Below are positions 1-11,640 of a stretch of DNA of 64,000 nt, piece by piece. A model generated the notes under the pieces. It did not search any database and was not told the DNA's origin. It saw only the letters and a program-made list of their open reading frames with translations. Position 1 is the stretch's first letter; every line of letters begins with the position of its first letter. The position numbers were made by a program, and so were the translations under genes. Source of the DNA: Gliomastix tumulicola (taxonomy: Eukaryota; Ascomycota; Sordariomycetes; Hypocreales; Bionectriaceae); assembly GCA_001599755.1 (NCBI GenBank), contig BCHX01000002.1, positions 868,001 to 932,000 of the forward strand, given 5' to 3'.

Positions 1-36
1 TTGGTGGACGTGTCGCCGGACAGCAACTACTCGTAG
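1..36 (+). CDS. possible 3' end of a gene entering from the left
   Basis: The first twelve codons read in frame 1 as LVDVSPDSNYS followed by TAG. Most of these codons end in G or C, as in the clear genes of the window. An A-rich stretch with AATAAA-like runs lies near 365-392, about 330 bases downstream, and could serve 3' end formation. That is all the support there is; the piece is too short to identify a family. It could equally be a chance open stretch. Confidence 0.3.
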   Translation: MVDVSPDSNYS

Positions 37-3000
37 CATGCGGGACCCATGTGCAGCCGACACACGATGCTCGTAGGGGTGATTTGCAGGGACGCGATTA
101 GGCGGTGCAGTCGGTGTTCGGTGTTGGGGGGGCGGATTGTGTATGGGAATAGAAAAAGAGGATGAGCCGGGATGGAGGGCGAGTGGTTTTTTGGCTCTTG
201 CCCGGCTGAGAGGGCGGAGGAAATTGGAACGAGTCGCCAGTTCCTGAGGTTCGGGCTTCCTGCAGCCTGGGGCGGCGATGGTGAAAAATTGGTACCAACT
301 GTACAGATACCTTGCCAAATCCACCCACGCCCGCAGCAGAGTGCAAGCAACGTGTGATGCCGTGTAAAATAATGATAAAATAAAATAAAAAGACAATCCT
401 GAAGGTATCTACAGCACAGACAGCAGCAGACACGATCACGGGGCGCCGACAGGGGGTGGGGGCTGGCGGCGATGCTAGTAATCACCTTAGCAATACGTGC
501 AGCACCAGGGACCGGGGCGGGCGGTGGTGAAGCTGGTGGTGATGGGAGTCGACGGAAAAAGGAAGGGGGAACGGGGGGGACAGATGGGCAGACGCTTGGG
601 GGGGGATGGCGATGCCCATGGATTACGATTACGACGTGGGAATGCTGGAGCACGGAGTCAAAGGAGTTAATCGCGAGTTGGGCCGATCACTTTTGGCTTG
701 GATTGGATTTTTTTGGGTGCAGCCTGCGCCGTCTGGCGAGAGTGCGAGCAGCAGCGCAGATTCAGCTCGGAGGAGGAATCGTCCTTCTCTGCTGATGATG
801 TCCGTCGGCCAGCAGCCAATCAGCCAATCGTGTGGCTGGCCCCGGCCAACTGGGACATGTGCAGTTGCGCTAGGCCAATCTGAGCTAACTTGGATCACGG
901 TCGGCGCGGCCTGCTGCCGGCTTGAGCCTTCCGCCTGTCCTCAGGGCTGCTGTCTCACCCACCTCTCCGAGAGGGGTACTTGCGTAGAGGAGGCCTGTAC
1001 TTGGAGTCACACAGTTGTGCAAGCCCAGTCTAGGTAGCTTATCCACTCACACAAGTACCGCCCCAGGCGCGTCTCGCCCCCCAACCTGGAAGCTTTGCAG
1101 CAACGCGCGAGGAGGAAACGCAACACAGCCAAGCGCTCATTCAGTGGATGCCTCCCCCAAAATGGCCAGTTGGGTGAAGAAAAGCTTCAATCACACATAG
1201 ACCCAAAATGCATGATCCTGTGACTCGCCTATTCCTTCGGCCTCAGCTTGCTCACCAGATGCGTCCTCGCGGCGCCCATCAGCCGATCATCACAGCCAGG
1301 GCGGAATCATATCATCCCCATGATAGTGGCGATATTTCATCGCACTACTCCTGCACCACGGACTCGCTCGCCTCCAGTCAGTCGAACGGAGCGTCGCTCA
1401 AGTGCGGGAACGAGGACGCACAATCTCCGACCGTGGGAATCTCTCCAGGGGGCTTCCAGACCGTACCAGGAAGGCCAAGTGGTGAGGCTTACGGGGTAAA
1501 ATAGGACGAGCCAATGCAGCCCGTCAAAGGCGCACACCGCAGCAGTAATGACATGTTGCATTCCATCATTCCCACGGATGGGGCGATGCAAGGGAGAGGC
1601 GGTCAATCAGCCAACTGCCCACCTACCTACTTTTATTCCTCCCTCATTCCAAGGCACAGAAGCACCGACTCACGGAGTCGCAGCATGGTACATGCAGGAC
1701 GGACCGGGGCTATCTTCTCCTACGTTATTGGCGACGCCAGCGACAGGCTACGGCGACCATCACGACTCAGCGAAATGTCATCAGGGCACGAAACGGGTCT
1801 CCTCTGGCTGGTCAGAGCCAAAGCGCACACATCACTATTTCCAGGCCTTGGATTGCGTCCCGCCCGCTTCTTGCCCGATCGTCTCATCCCCAACCCAGCC
1901 TCCCCCCATCACAGCCGACTCATTTACGAGGTACCAGCTATTACAGTCAGATACCGCCCATCCCCCACCGATGCGACAAGCGGTGTTTAGTGATCGTGAT
2001 CGTGACCGGGGCAAACTCGCCAGAACCGCCTACCGCATGTCATGATCCCATCTCGGCAGCTCCCTCACAATGCAAAATACATCCACGACTGCATGTGGCT
2101 TGCGTGACAAATGGCCTAAAAAAAGGCAATCAATTCATTCCTCCCCCTTAGTCTGCGTCTATTCTCGCGCCCGGTCCTCCCCATATGGAAGCCATCCCCA
2201 TCGAACAAATTATTGCCTCACAACAGGTCTGTTTAGGTTTTGACCAGCCCCGACAGCATTCAATTAGACTGGGAAATCGCTCGCTCCGTGTTGAGGCATC
2301 AACGATCACAGGATGAGACGCCCAGGCGATACCCACTCACGCTGCGAGGAGAGGGACAAAGGCCCCTATTTCCGAGTCTCGCCACGATGCAACCGTTTCA
2401 TGTCAGCAGGAGAGCGAAGAGGCGGTGTCGAGTAGTGAGTGCTATTCGTCGCATTCGGTGATCCCCAGTGCACATGACCAGCAACACCATGTCCACGTTG
2501 GTTTTGCACACAGATCGGCATCACCCGCGTAATCCCCCAGGCCCGTTCAGGCAGAATCTCCCAATATTCAATTTTGTATATCAAACTAAAAGCCAGGGAA
2601 CCACGAAGAATACCCTCGCCCAGAGATTCACCAGAGAATCTCAGGAGGATACATAGTCTCGTCATTACCCATCATTCTATCCCATAAAGAAGGCTGTGAA
2701 AGCCGTGACAAAGGAAAAAAAAGAAAACAGGCCTCAAGTCGGAGTCGACCACATGAGCCACCTCTATAGCGTGCAGGAATTCAATTATCGTCCAAGGTCG
2801 TCGGAAACTCGAAGAGCGTCTATCGCGGCTCCCAGTAACGATTTTGCTTTTGTGCGTTCTCTCGTATCATATCGTAGTCGTTCGGGACGCTTGCGTGCCG
2901 CACGCGCGCCTTGACGCTGTGCTGAATTCCCAAGAAGTTGCTCCCATCATGCCAATTTTGATTGTCCCTCGTCCGGCAGGGTCGTCTCTTGAGCGTCGTC

Positions 3001-3091
3001 TATATCAAAAAGCAATGTTCATGCAGCAAGAACTTCCTTCCTTTCATTCTAATGCCGATAAAAAAGAAAGAAAAAGATCGTCGTGAGCATC
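37..3091. other. gene-free stretch, about 3 kb
   Basis: Several open frames of 60-200 codons occur on both strands. They overlap one another, have mixed third-position bases and low-complexity or proline-rich translations, and resemble no family I know. If the left-edge gene is real, this is the gap between two convergent genes, and 3 kb is unusually long for that. It contains a small cluster of CCAAT motifs near 816-879, annotated separately. A non-coding transcript is possible, but nothing in the sequence shows one. Confidence 0.5.
816..879 (+). promoter_or_regulatory. cluster of three CCAAT motifs
   Basis: CCAAT occurs at 816, 824 and 875, all on the plus strand, the first two only eight bases apart. 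CCAAT is the binding site of the fungal HAP/CBC complex. No convincing gene starts downstream on the plus strand, so function is uncertain and chance occurrence is possible. Confidence 0.2.
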
Positions 3092-5087
3092 TCACACGGC
3101 ACCGGACGCAAGCATCTTCTTGCGAAGGTAGTTCTTGTACTCGCCGATGCTGCCGTCCCACTGGGAAATCGTCTTGTTCTCGCACACGAGAATCTGCTTC
3201 GCAATCTTGTCAAGCAGCCTGTGGGTTACGTTAGTCAGAGTCATTTCTCATAATGATGGTCACGGAGCGAGATCATACCTGAAGTCGTGGGAGACGACAA
3301 CAACACCTCCCTCGAAGGCGTTGATAGCCTCAGCAAGACTGTCGATCGTAGGAATATCAAGACCGTTGGTAGGCTCGTCGAGAAGCAGCATGTTGGGTGA
3401 TTCAATGGCAAGCAGCGCAAAAACGATACGGCTCTTCTGACCATCAGACAGTGTGCCCATTAGGGAGGTCTGGGAGTCACCAGTCAGACCGTAACGGCCG
3501 AGCTGCCCACGCCAGTACTGGTAGTCCTGCGACTTCTCTGAGTACTTGTCACGGACGAAGTCGAGAGCCGACTTGGTAAGGTCGAGCTGCTCAGCGCTGT
3601 GCTGGGAGTAAAGTCCAAGCTTCAAGTGGGTGTGGCGGGTGACAGATCCACCAGTGGGGGAGAGTTTGCCAGTCATGAGTCGAAGCAGCGTGGACTTGCC
3701 CACACCGTTGGGTCCGACAAGGGCCGTACGCGAGTCCATGTCGAAACCGAGGTCAAGGTTGCGGTACAGATCGTCGGCCGGATCCCCAGAGTATGAGAAT
3801 GTGACATTGTCAAACGACAGCACAGGAGGAGGGAGCTTCTCGACATCGGCGAATCGGAAGGTGAACACCTTGTCGGCCACAACAGGCTGGATGAAACCAT
3901 CGGCCTCCATCTTGTCGAGAATCTTCTGTCGAGACTTGGCCTGCCTGACCAGGTTGGCGTAGGTACCAGCGCTGGCGATGAACTTCTTGATGTGGACGAT
4001 TTCGTCCTGCTGCTTCTGGTACGCCTTCATCTGGTTGGTCTCATTCTCGGAACGAGTCTTGTGGTACGAATCGTAGTTACCACCGTAGTACATGAGCTCC
4101 TTCCCACGCATGTCGATCATGTTAGAGCACACGCCGTTGAGGAAGTCCATGGAGTGGGAAACGAGGACGAGGGTACGATCCCACTTCTTGAGGTATTCCT
4201 CCAGCCACACGCAAGCCTCGAGATCCAGATGGGCAGTAGGGTCATCGAGAAGGAGGAGAGAGGGCTTGACGAACAGGGCCTTGCCGAGAGCGACGCGCAT
4301 TCTCCAGCCACCAGACATGTCCTTTGTCTTCTTGTGCAGGGTCTTCTTGTTGAATCCCAGACCGGTGAGAATCAGCGAGGCTCGGGTGGCGAATGTCGAG
4401 GGGTCCATCTTGTCAATGTGCTGTTTACACACAAGTTAGCAAGGAGTACGCTGAGAGGCCGTCGACAAGTTACAAAATAGCGCTGCTTACCTCGTAGAGA
4501 TCCATCAGGACCGGGCTCTCTGGGCCCTCGTCCTCGAGAAGTTTCTCGGCAAGTAAATCAAGTCGAGCGAGTTCGTTCTCAGCTTCCCTCACCACCCACT
4601 CCAGGGCGCCAAGCTCACTAGGCGGGGCACCCTCGTTGAGTAGGTAGATGTCGACGTGCTCGGGGATGGGGTATTCGCGGGCGGCGATGGCCTTAAGGAG
4701 AGTCGACTTTCCGCATCCGTTCTCACCGAGAAGTCCGTATCGTCGACCGTAGGACAGTTCGAGGGTCGAGTCGGTGATCAACACTCGGCCGTGGAACACC
4801 AGACTGGTGCTGGTGATCTTGACGTCCTTGCTGGCCTGGGTGGACGCCAGGACACCGGTGGTGACACGGTCGGAGATGCCGTGCTCGTCCATCTGTGCAG
4901 CGAGACGATCGACCTCTTTCATCTTCTCGTCGGTGGTGGCAGGGCCGTCATCGTTGACCACGGGCTTACCGTGAACATCGAGCTCGACCTCCTCCTTCTT
5001 ACCGAGCTTACCAGCCTTGCCGGCCTTGCCCTTGCCCTCGGCGGCCTTCTTGGCAAGTCTCTTCTCCTTGGAAGATGAAGGCGGCAT
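3092..5087 (-). CDS. ARB1: ABCF-family ATPase Arb1, ribosome biogenesis
   Basis: Three exons on the minus strand: 5087-4491, 4420-3279 and 3218-3092, giving 621 residues. Introns are 70 and 60 nt with clean GT..AG ends and phase-consistent joins. The protein is a soluble twin-cassette ATPase without membrane segments. The lysine-rich N-terminus (about 1-35) is followed by NBD1 with Walker A GENGCGKST near residue 121 and signature SGGWRMRVALGKA, then the ABCF linker with FIASAGTYANLVRQAKSRQ. NBD2 has Walker A GPNGVGKST, signature LSDGQKSR and Walker B LLLLDEPTNGLD. NBD1 Walker B reads LLLLDDPTAHLD, Asp in place of the usual catalytic Glu, which is also the state in yeast Arb1. Arb1 shuttles between nucleus and cytoplasm and is needed for 40S and 60S maturation. 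The length matches the yeast protein (about 610). The next gene (5976-6614) is on the same strand 0.9 kb upstream. Confidence 0.95.
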
Positions 5088-5975
5088 CTTGGCGATTTGC
5101 TGTGATGGACAGGAGATTCGAAGTGGCCTCCAAGGGGGGATGGTTCAACCAGGAACCAATTATCTCACACACAAAGGAAAGCCCGCACGAGTATGGGGAT
5201 GTGAGGGATGAGATACGACCACGGGAACGGGGGGAAGAAAAGACGATAAAGAAATTTCTTCGGCCAGCGACAAAGAGTGGCGGTTCCTGAGCGGTCAGGC
5301 CTGGACGACTTTTTTTTTTTGCTGGGCTTGGAGATGGTGTAGGAAGTCAAACCTGCTCCTGCTCTGCCACACTGCCAGGCGTCTTTGAGTGCTGGAGGGC
5401 CAACGAGGCGGGGTGATTTATTTTTTTCTTCTGATTAGTGGGGCAGATATCAAAATTTTGGTGCGATAACCCACACCCCACCAAAGAGACCCGTAATTCC
5501 TGGCCATGATAAGGCATCCATATCAGAAGTAAGGCATCAAAATGCACATGTCAGCAGCAGACCGCTGTTACTCTAGAGGGCAAAGGTTTCACGATGCTTC
5601 CGAGAATGTCATGGCCAAACTTTGGACGGTTGAGAGGGTCTGCATTACTTTGTATTCCATCGGATTTGTGCCCAAGTGATACATTGTTTAGCCCTTCAGA
5701 ACTCCCTGGTCATCATTTTTCCACTGCTTTTTGTTGGCTCAGTCAGACCCGACCACCTTTGACGTCACGCACCCCGCCACCATGGTTTGGCCTACCCTAT
5801 ACCGAGTGTCACGGATCGACGGCGATGAGAAAACTCTTGGACATTGACTGGTACACGTGAACAGAACGTATTTCACTAAATGCGCTTTCACGATATGCTC
5901 GTATCAGTCTTTCATTAAGTGTTCTTTTCAATCATGATACTAGTGTACAGTGTGGCGCTAATCATCTAAGCAACC
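5088..5975. other. intergenic: ARB1 upstream region
   Basis: Contains the ARB1 promoter and 5' leader (minus strand) and the 3' flank of the small gene at 5976-6614. A T-run lies near 5310-5319. No convincing coding sequence. Confidence 0.5.
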
Positions 5976-6614
5976 TCACGCCGAAGTGTCCTTGAGCGCA
6001 TCATACTTAGTCTCAGTGGACAAGCCAGTCTGCTTCGGTCCAGCCGCGCGAAACTTAGCATTCTGGTTCAGCTCAAACTGCTGCTCAGCCAGCCGGCTGG
6101 GGTCATCCTGGCTGCCCGGCTCCGCGGCCAGCGCCGCCTTGAGACCGTCACGGACACCCGAGTCGTCGAACCCCTCCTGGATGTTCTTCCCGGGGGGTCC
6201 CGACGTGTCGCGGGCGTACTGGCTGGAGATGTAGGAAGGAGCCGTGTCGGCGTGGGACTGAGCCTCCGACCCGCGGGCCTTGTCGTAGCTGGAGGCGTTG
6301 TGCGACGTGGTGTCGTGCGCCCGCTCACGGTACTCGGCGTCCGGGGCGGCGTCGAGCTTGCCGGAGGGAGCTTGGTTGTACTCGGAGGCGCCGAGGTTCT
6401 CGGGCTGGGCGCCGACGTTGGACTCGTAGGCACCGCCCTCGCGGTAGGACTCGGCGGCGAGGGACTCAGAGGCCACGGGGCCGGCGGCCTCGTTCTTGAT
6501 GGGGGCGTTGCGGCCGAGGTCGACCTGGGGACGTGTTAGTTGATGAACCCACGATTGAGTGTGTGATTTATCTCCTACCTTAGTGCCGTGACTAGGAGTC
6601 TTGTTGGGAGACAT
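5976..6614 (-). CDS. small disordered hydrophilic protein (hypothetical)
   Basis: Starts at ATG 6614 (MSPNKTPSHGTK). A 54-nt stretch at 6525-6578 has perfect intron ends (GTAGGAG..CCCCAG) and joins K to VDLGRNAP in phase. Spliced length is 194 residues. The same 54 nt contain no stop and are a multiple of three, so the unspliced reading gives 212 residues. The protein is rich in Ala, Ser, Glu, Asp and Gly, with no signal peptide, membrane segment or Cys, and looks intrinsically disordered, like hydrophilins/LEA-type stress proteins. The C-terminal part (SRLAEQQFELNQNAKFRAAG, then GPKQTGLST and KYDAL) looks like the most constrained region and resembles conserved small fungal proteins of unknown role. 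Hydrophilin function is inferred from composition alone. Confidence 0.75.
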   Translation of the reverse strand: MSPNKTPSHGTKVGDKSHTQSWVHQLTRPQVDLGRNAPIKNEAAGPVASESLAAESYREGGAYESNVGAQPENLGASEYNQAPSGKLDAAPDAEYRERAHDTTSHNASSYDKARGSEAQSHADTAPSYISSQYARDTSGPPGKNIQEGFDDSGVRDGLKAALAAEPGSQDDPSRLAEQQFELNQNAKFRAAGPKQTGLSTETKYDALKDTSA

Positions 6615-9600
6615 GATGATGAATGTAGCTGGTGGTATTTGTTGTATTGGAACTGCACGATTGAGGATTATGGAGGACTAAGATGAAGTGTAAGAACTTC
6701 CACCCCAAACTCACGTTCGAGACCGGTTTCAAATACCTATCCTCTCCAAGAGCTGAAGAACATGACATCATGTTGCGAAGAGGCCGTCTCTAGACCTCTC
6801 GGACTAAAACCTCCTGTGTCACCACTAAGATGGCCTCCTAAGGTCCACAGAAGGGACGAGCATTCGTGGGGTGATGCCGTCGACTGTTGCGTCAAGGACA
6901 CCCAAGTGCCTGAGCCAGTGAAGCACGTTGTACGTCATGCTGGAGAAGAGTTGCTTCCTTTCCTGGGCTCGGGCGTGCGTTAGCTGGATGAGGCTGAGAC
7001 AGTGCAGTGCTTTGTGCTACAGATGACGGGATAGTGATCGGCCTGGTGATCTCGATGACGACGTTGATCCTCACCGAGGCTGACCGAGGGCTCGGTGAGA
7101 CAGCCGCTAGAAGGAGGACGAAATGATAAGACAATGGCTTTCACCGAAGTTGGCTGGACCTATCCTGGTTGGACCTCTCCTGGTTCGTTAATGCTTTTCG
7201 CTTTTGTTCTCTTATATACTCGAGACGACCCTCGCCAGGGGCACGTGAGGCCGAGCCGCAGCTTCTCGCAAGACTGAGAAGTGGGCTTGACTCCCAAGCT
7301 TACACGGTCACAGTATCAACCTGCCGTGTCTTCTGTCCGAAGACGCAATCGAAGATTCCGTCGAAACGTATCGAGAAACCAGCCTCCTGAAATATGTTCT
7401 CGATTTGAACAGAGCGCCGAGGCGCAATTTTCCCGTATACCTGCCAGCCACTGGCTGACTCATTCCCAACCAAGCATGCTCTCCTCAGGCAGGGCGGATG
7501 TGTATACGCGTACCCAGCTTACTCCTCGCCAACATCAGCCATGTACGACTCTGAATGCCCAGGTAAAACCACGGGGCAACTCTTCTTAGCCCTGAAGACG
7601 AGTCCGATGCTTCCGCCGGCAGCCTGTCGCGGCGTCTAGCCACGTCAACCCGCGGGCTTTGGTGGAAATAATACAACAACGTTTCACATAAACATGCATC
7701 TCATCTTCCCCGGTGTCTCTGCTGCCAAGCTTCCACGAGTTGGGGGGCGTGGCAACCGTACTTACTGATGGCGTTTTGCATAAATATTGCGCAGATGAAG
7801 GTTGAATGCGACGATAGGCAGGCACGGACGGCTGGTCGAGGCGCACTCGGCATGTACTTCCGCGGGCCAAGTGCAGGGATCCCGTCCTGACCGCTGTTGA
7901 TCTCCCCAAGACACGCTCTGTCTTGGGATGAAAATCAGACCACCGTGGAAACGCGACCTCCTGGTGCCCTCCCTCGAGCAGGAAAGCTGCCTGTCGACAA
8001 GACTTTCTCTCTCTTCCAGTCCCTGCAGGTCCCTTCAGCAGTAGCGTCTGAGTGAGAGGCGGTGGTTGGACCGCGTGGAATGGGTCTATGCTCGGCACTT
8101 TTTGGCGGGATCTGCACCCAACGCTCCCAGGGCTCTTTTTCCTCGGACGTTTCTTCTCGAAGCGGACTGTCATAGGTCGCTCACGATATGGCCGCCTGAG
8201 GGAGTAATGATAACGAACCCCGGCATGTATTGAGGCCCTAATATCGCAATTGAGGCACGACGGGAGCTGTCTTCGCTCGAGGCATTCACCCCACCAGTTG
8301 CCTGAATGGCCGGCATTGCCGTTTTGCGCTTTTCCCGGACCGTTGCCAGCCAAGCCAGCGTCGAAGAGGGAATCAATCTCTCGGGCTCGCGGGCTTCGTG
8401 GTGCCCGGTCAGCGCGGTACGCGGAAAGCTGATGGGGGGCTGCTGTGCCAGCTCGTCCCTTCTTACCAGCTGCCGTCTTGAAAAGTAAGCGGACAACCTA
8501 CACACAGTCACCTCAACAAGCCAGGAAGAGAAATCCCAAGTGACGAGGCCATCCATCGAAAGATATACCACGGCCTGGGTACTGAACCCGTTGCGCCTGG
8601 CTCTGTCCTCGTCACCAACGATCCGGAGGGAGATTACCCTGCAGAAAGATGCCACCATTATCTTCAGTTAACGCCCTACTTCATCTGATGTTCTGCCGTC
8701 GCTCTCCAGTCTTGGAAATAACGCACATGGGCCATGTACCCCGTTATCTTTCTTTATCAATCTGACCATGCAGCTCATCTCAGGAGCGAAGGCCCATAAT
8801 ATGTACAAACTGACGACACTGAAAATGAAGTCTGTTTTCAATAGTGCAGGCATTTCTCCTCGGTTACACGGCAGCCTCATCAGGCGCCAAGTGCTGTCAC
8901 TGAAGAAGAAAGCCTGAATTTGTTCTCCCCTCTAAAACTAGCAAGGACAGCGGGTGTACGAATAAAGCAAGACATTATTCGCAGCGTCCGCACCTCGCAA
9001 GAGATGCAGAAACAAGAAAAATTCACTGACATCAAAGGCATGATGAGTCAGGGTCTTGGCCCGCGTTGGTGCCACACGCCTCCCCTGCAGGCCGCTCTGC
9101 ATTCGTAAGCTGACCCTGAAAGACCATTGACGCCTCTTACGCAGAGCGCATGTGAACCAGCCCCCACGTACGTGTCAAGCGCCCGGCTAGGAGCAGGGCG
9201 AGATCTTGCACCAGCGTGCTTGTGAGACGGCCAGTGATGCGCGCTCATAGGGGAGGTATGTGATCTTGGACGACTCTGTAGCGCTCTGTGAATCAGATCT
9301 GTGGCATTCCCGTGTGCAACGCTGAAGAGATGGGAAGCAGATACAAGCGAGCCTCAGGAGTAGGGCATGTTTCCCTGTCCATGCAGCCGCCGCGACATCA
9401 GACGGCAAAGCAGCCAACGTCACGATAACAAGGGCCTATCACACGCAACGGAGTCCTCGGATTCCAGCCACGTCCGGGCGGCCGTGCGCTAGGCACACAG
9501 ATCCTCGTTATGCATAAACAAGACAGCAGACAACGATGGCCGAAAGGGGATACTGGCCACGAGCACAGTCATGTGTAAAACATGCGCCCGCCAATTGGAT

Positions 9601-10236
9601 CGCATGGAATTCTCCCTTCCCCCTGTCCCGCCTCGGAAAGCCCAAGGCAAGGCCGTACGCGACCACTTCTTGATTCCCCCCCAGTGCCGCTGCCCTTTAA
9701 TAATGCAAAGTCCCGTTGGGTAGGTATTATTCATCCCCCCCCGTGCGTGCGTGCGTTGTTTGAAGAGCTATGACGGCGTGGCGGCAGATGGATGCCAAGG
9801 TCGTTTAGAACCAAGCAGTGCGTTGTTAACCACTCACGTCACATGGATTGGACTAGGACCTGCATGCCACAATCCAAGGCCAAGACGCCGGTCGCGGCTG
9901 TGTTTGGGGTACTACCTATTAATACGTACATACATTCACAGCACAATGATGCTTGTTTTCTTGGCTGGGCGGACGGGAGACCGCCTGTTGTATGAGTGAC
10001 AGGTCAGCTCGCGGCCTGAGGCTAGGTATCTCTGATTTGCTGATATATAACGTAGGGCTTCTTGGCTCTCGTGAGACGAGCTTCCCGCTCTCTTGTCTTT
10101 GATGGGTGTTCCTGTTATTGGCTCTTATATATCGTCTCCCCCGCCTACAACTATAGACGATCGTAAGCTGTGTTTCCAGCTGATTCTTTGAACACCCTCC
10201 TATACCTTTCATGTTCGATACACTCGACCCCCTCTG
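6615..10236. other. gene-free stretch, about 3.6 kb
   Basis: Separates two divergently oriented genes (5976-6614 minus, 10237-11640 plus), so it holds both promoters. The longest open frame (7586-8353, minus) has a basic, Cys- and Arg-rich translation with no domain and mixed codon use, and I do not accept it. A short tandem-like repeat of a 'cctggttggacct' phrase occurs near 7155-7185. Otherwise I see nothing here. Confidence 0.5.
10126..10132 (+). promoter_or_regulatory. TATA-like element of the kinase-like gene
   Basis: TATATAT lies about 105 bases before the ATG at 10237. Spacing suits a fungal TATA box with a short leader. Confidence 0.4.
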
Positions 10237-11640
10237 ATGAAGGAGAATAAGGGCTCGTCGTCCGTGTACACGCACGCGCGGCGCCATTCGTGGCCATCAC
10301 TGAGGGCCAAGTCTAGAAAGCAGCGATGGCTAAGGGTAACGCTGGTCGCCGCGCTCCTCGTGGGCTCCCTCCACTTCATGCGCAAGCACCTCATCTACCG
10401 CGCCGCCCTCACGCTCAAGTACACTCCGACGACCTTCCCGCATATTCGCACAGAGACTGAGGCGACTCTGGGCGACAGCAGCTGGCAGTGGGAGGAGGCA
10501 GAGGCAGAGGCACCGTCATCTACGCCAATGCCCTCGTTGTCGTTCGACAGGCAGGACTTCCTGGACCATCGCTCTGCGTGGCACAGGCTTGGTGGGGGAT
10601 TCGAAGGGGAGATATTTCAGTACGGGGACAATGTCGCTAAGGTGTTCCGGAAGACCAACGCCCCGTTCCGGAACTGCGTGCCCGGTGCGTCGCCGGAGCT
10701 TCGATGGCCGACTGAGATATCGGCCTCCCTCATCCTCGGCGGCATCACGAACGGCAGTACAAGATCGATCGAGGACGACCACCACGAGCGCATCGCGGAG
10801 GACGCCATCTTCCTACCTGTGACCGACTATTTCCTCGCGCCCGGAGCCGATGGCGAACAGCCGCGCTGGCACTTCTTGACTCCCTTTCTGCCCCTCGGTG
10901 GCCTCGGCAAACTCGCGAAACGGCTGCGACGCGAAGACAGACCACGCACGACTCGAGAGCTGGACACCCTCTTTCGCCCTTCGCTTGATCGTCTCCTCCG
11001 CGGCCTCGACGAGATGCACACGACACCCGAGCTCTGCCACGACGACGTCAAGCTGGACAACATCTTTATCGCGTCGCCGCACAGCGACGGATCACAGCCA
11101 GCCGAGGCAACACATTGGATGCTGGGAGACCTGGGCAACGTCCGCGAGGTCGATCACCCATACCACTCGTCGCTCGTCTGGCTCGAGAAAGGGAGGAACC
11201 TGCCGGACTGCAGGGCGACCGACGTGCTCCGCCTGCTCAAGGTGTATATCATGTTCCTCCGCCAGTCGGCCCGGGACACGGCGTCGTTCGACAAGGCGCT
11301 CTTCCGGGGCGCCGAGCCGTGGAGCGCCCTCTTCTGGTCGGTTCGGCACGCAGCGTGGGGGATAGGCGAGACGAGGTCGCTGTCTGCGGCATCCGCGCTC
11401 GACATGTCGCAGGGCAAGTACCGGTCGATCGACCCGCCCAACATGAGCGGACACATCGGCCCCCATATCCCCGAGCTGAGGAGCCCGTGGTACCGGATGC
11501 TGCTGGGCGAGAGACGGATACTGGCCATGGCAACGGGGAAGCTGCTAGACGTTAGGACAGGCGAGGCCATGGCCAAGGCGTGGGCGCTTGCTCCCATCCT
11601 CGGGACACCGAGCTCGCCTTGTGAGGCGGCAACGGCGTGA
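10237..11640 (+). CDS. membrane-anchored protein-kinase-like protein
   Basis: Single exon, 467 residues. After about 25 basic residues there is a hydrophobic segment (about 29-46, WLRVTLVAALLVGSL), which predicts a type II anchor with the kinase domain in the secretory lumen. The fold is kinase-like: a weak Gly loop (GGGFEGEIFQYG), VAKVFRK supplying the beta-3 Lys, an EIS motif for the alpha-C Glu, catalytic loop HDDVKLDNIF in place of HRDLKxxN, and DLG in place of DFG. The key Lys, catalytic Asp, Asn and metal Asp are all present, so activity is plausible. Large insertions lie between these motifs. Lumenal targeting is inferred from the N-terminus; without it this could be a cytosolic enzyme tethered to ER. 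Substrate unknown. Confidence 0.85.
   Translation: MKENKGSSSVYTHARRHSWPSLRAKSRKQRWLRVTLVAALLVGSLHFMRKHLIYRAALTLKYTPTTFPHIRTETEATLGDSSWQWEEAEAEAPSSTPMPSLSFDRQDFLDHRSAWHRLGGGFEGEIFQYGDNVAKVFRKTNAPFRNCVPGASPELRWPTEISASLILGGITNGSTRSIEDDHHERIAEDAIFLPVTDYFLAPGADGEQPRWHFLTPFLPLGGLGKLAKRLRREDRPRTTRELDTLFRPSLDRLLRGLDEMHTTPELCHDDVKLDNIFIASPHSDGSQPAEATHWMLGDLGNVREVDHPYHSSLVWLEKGRNLPDCRATDVLRLLKVYIMFLRQSARDTASFDKALFRGAEPWSALFWSVRHAAWGIGETRSLSAASALDMSQGKYRSIDPPNMSGHIGPHIPELRSPWYRMLLGERRILAMATGKLLDVRTGEAMAKAWALAPILGTPSSPCEAATA

Noticed and set aside
27..653. 208-codon minus-strand open frame
   Set aside because: Proline- and cysteine-rich low-complexity translation, mixed codon use, no domain, and overlapping open frames in other phases.
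7586..8353. 255-codon minus-strand open frame
   Set aside because: Basic, Cys/Arg/Ser-rich translation without hydrophobic core or domain; codon bias unlike the clear genes.
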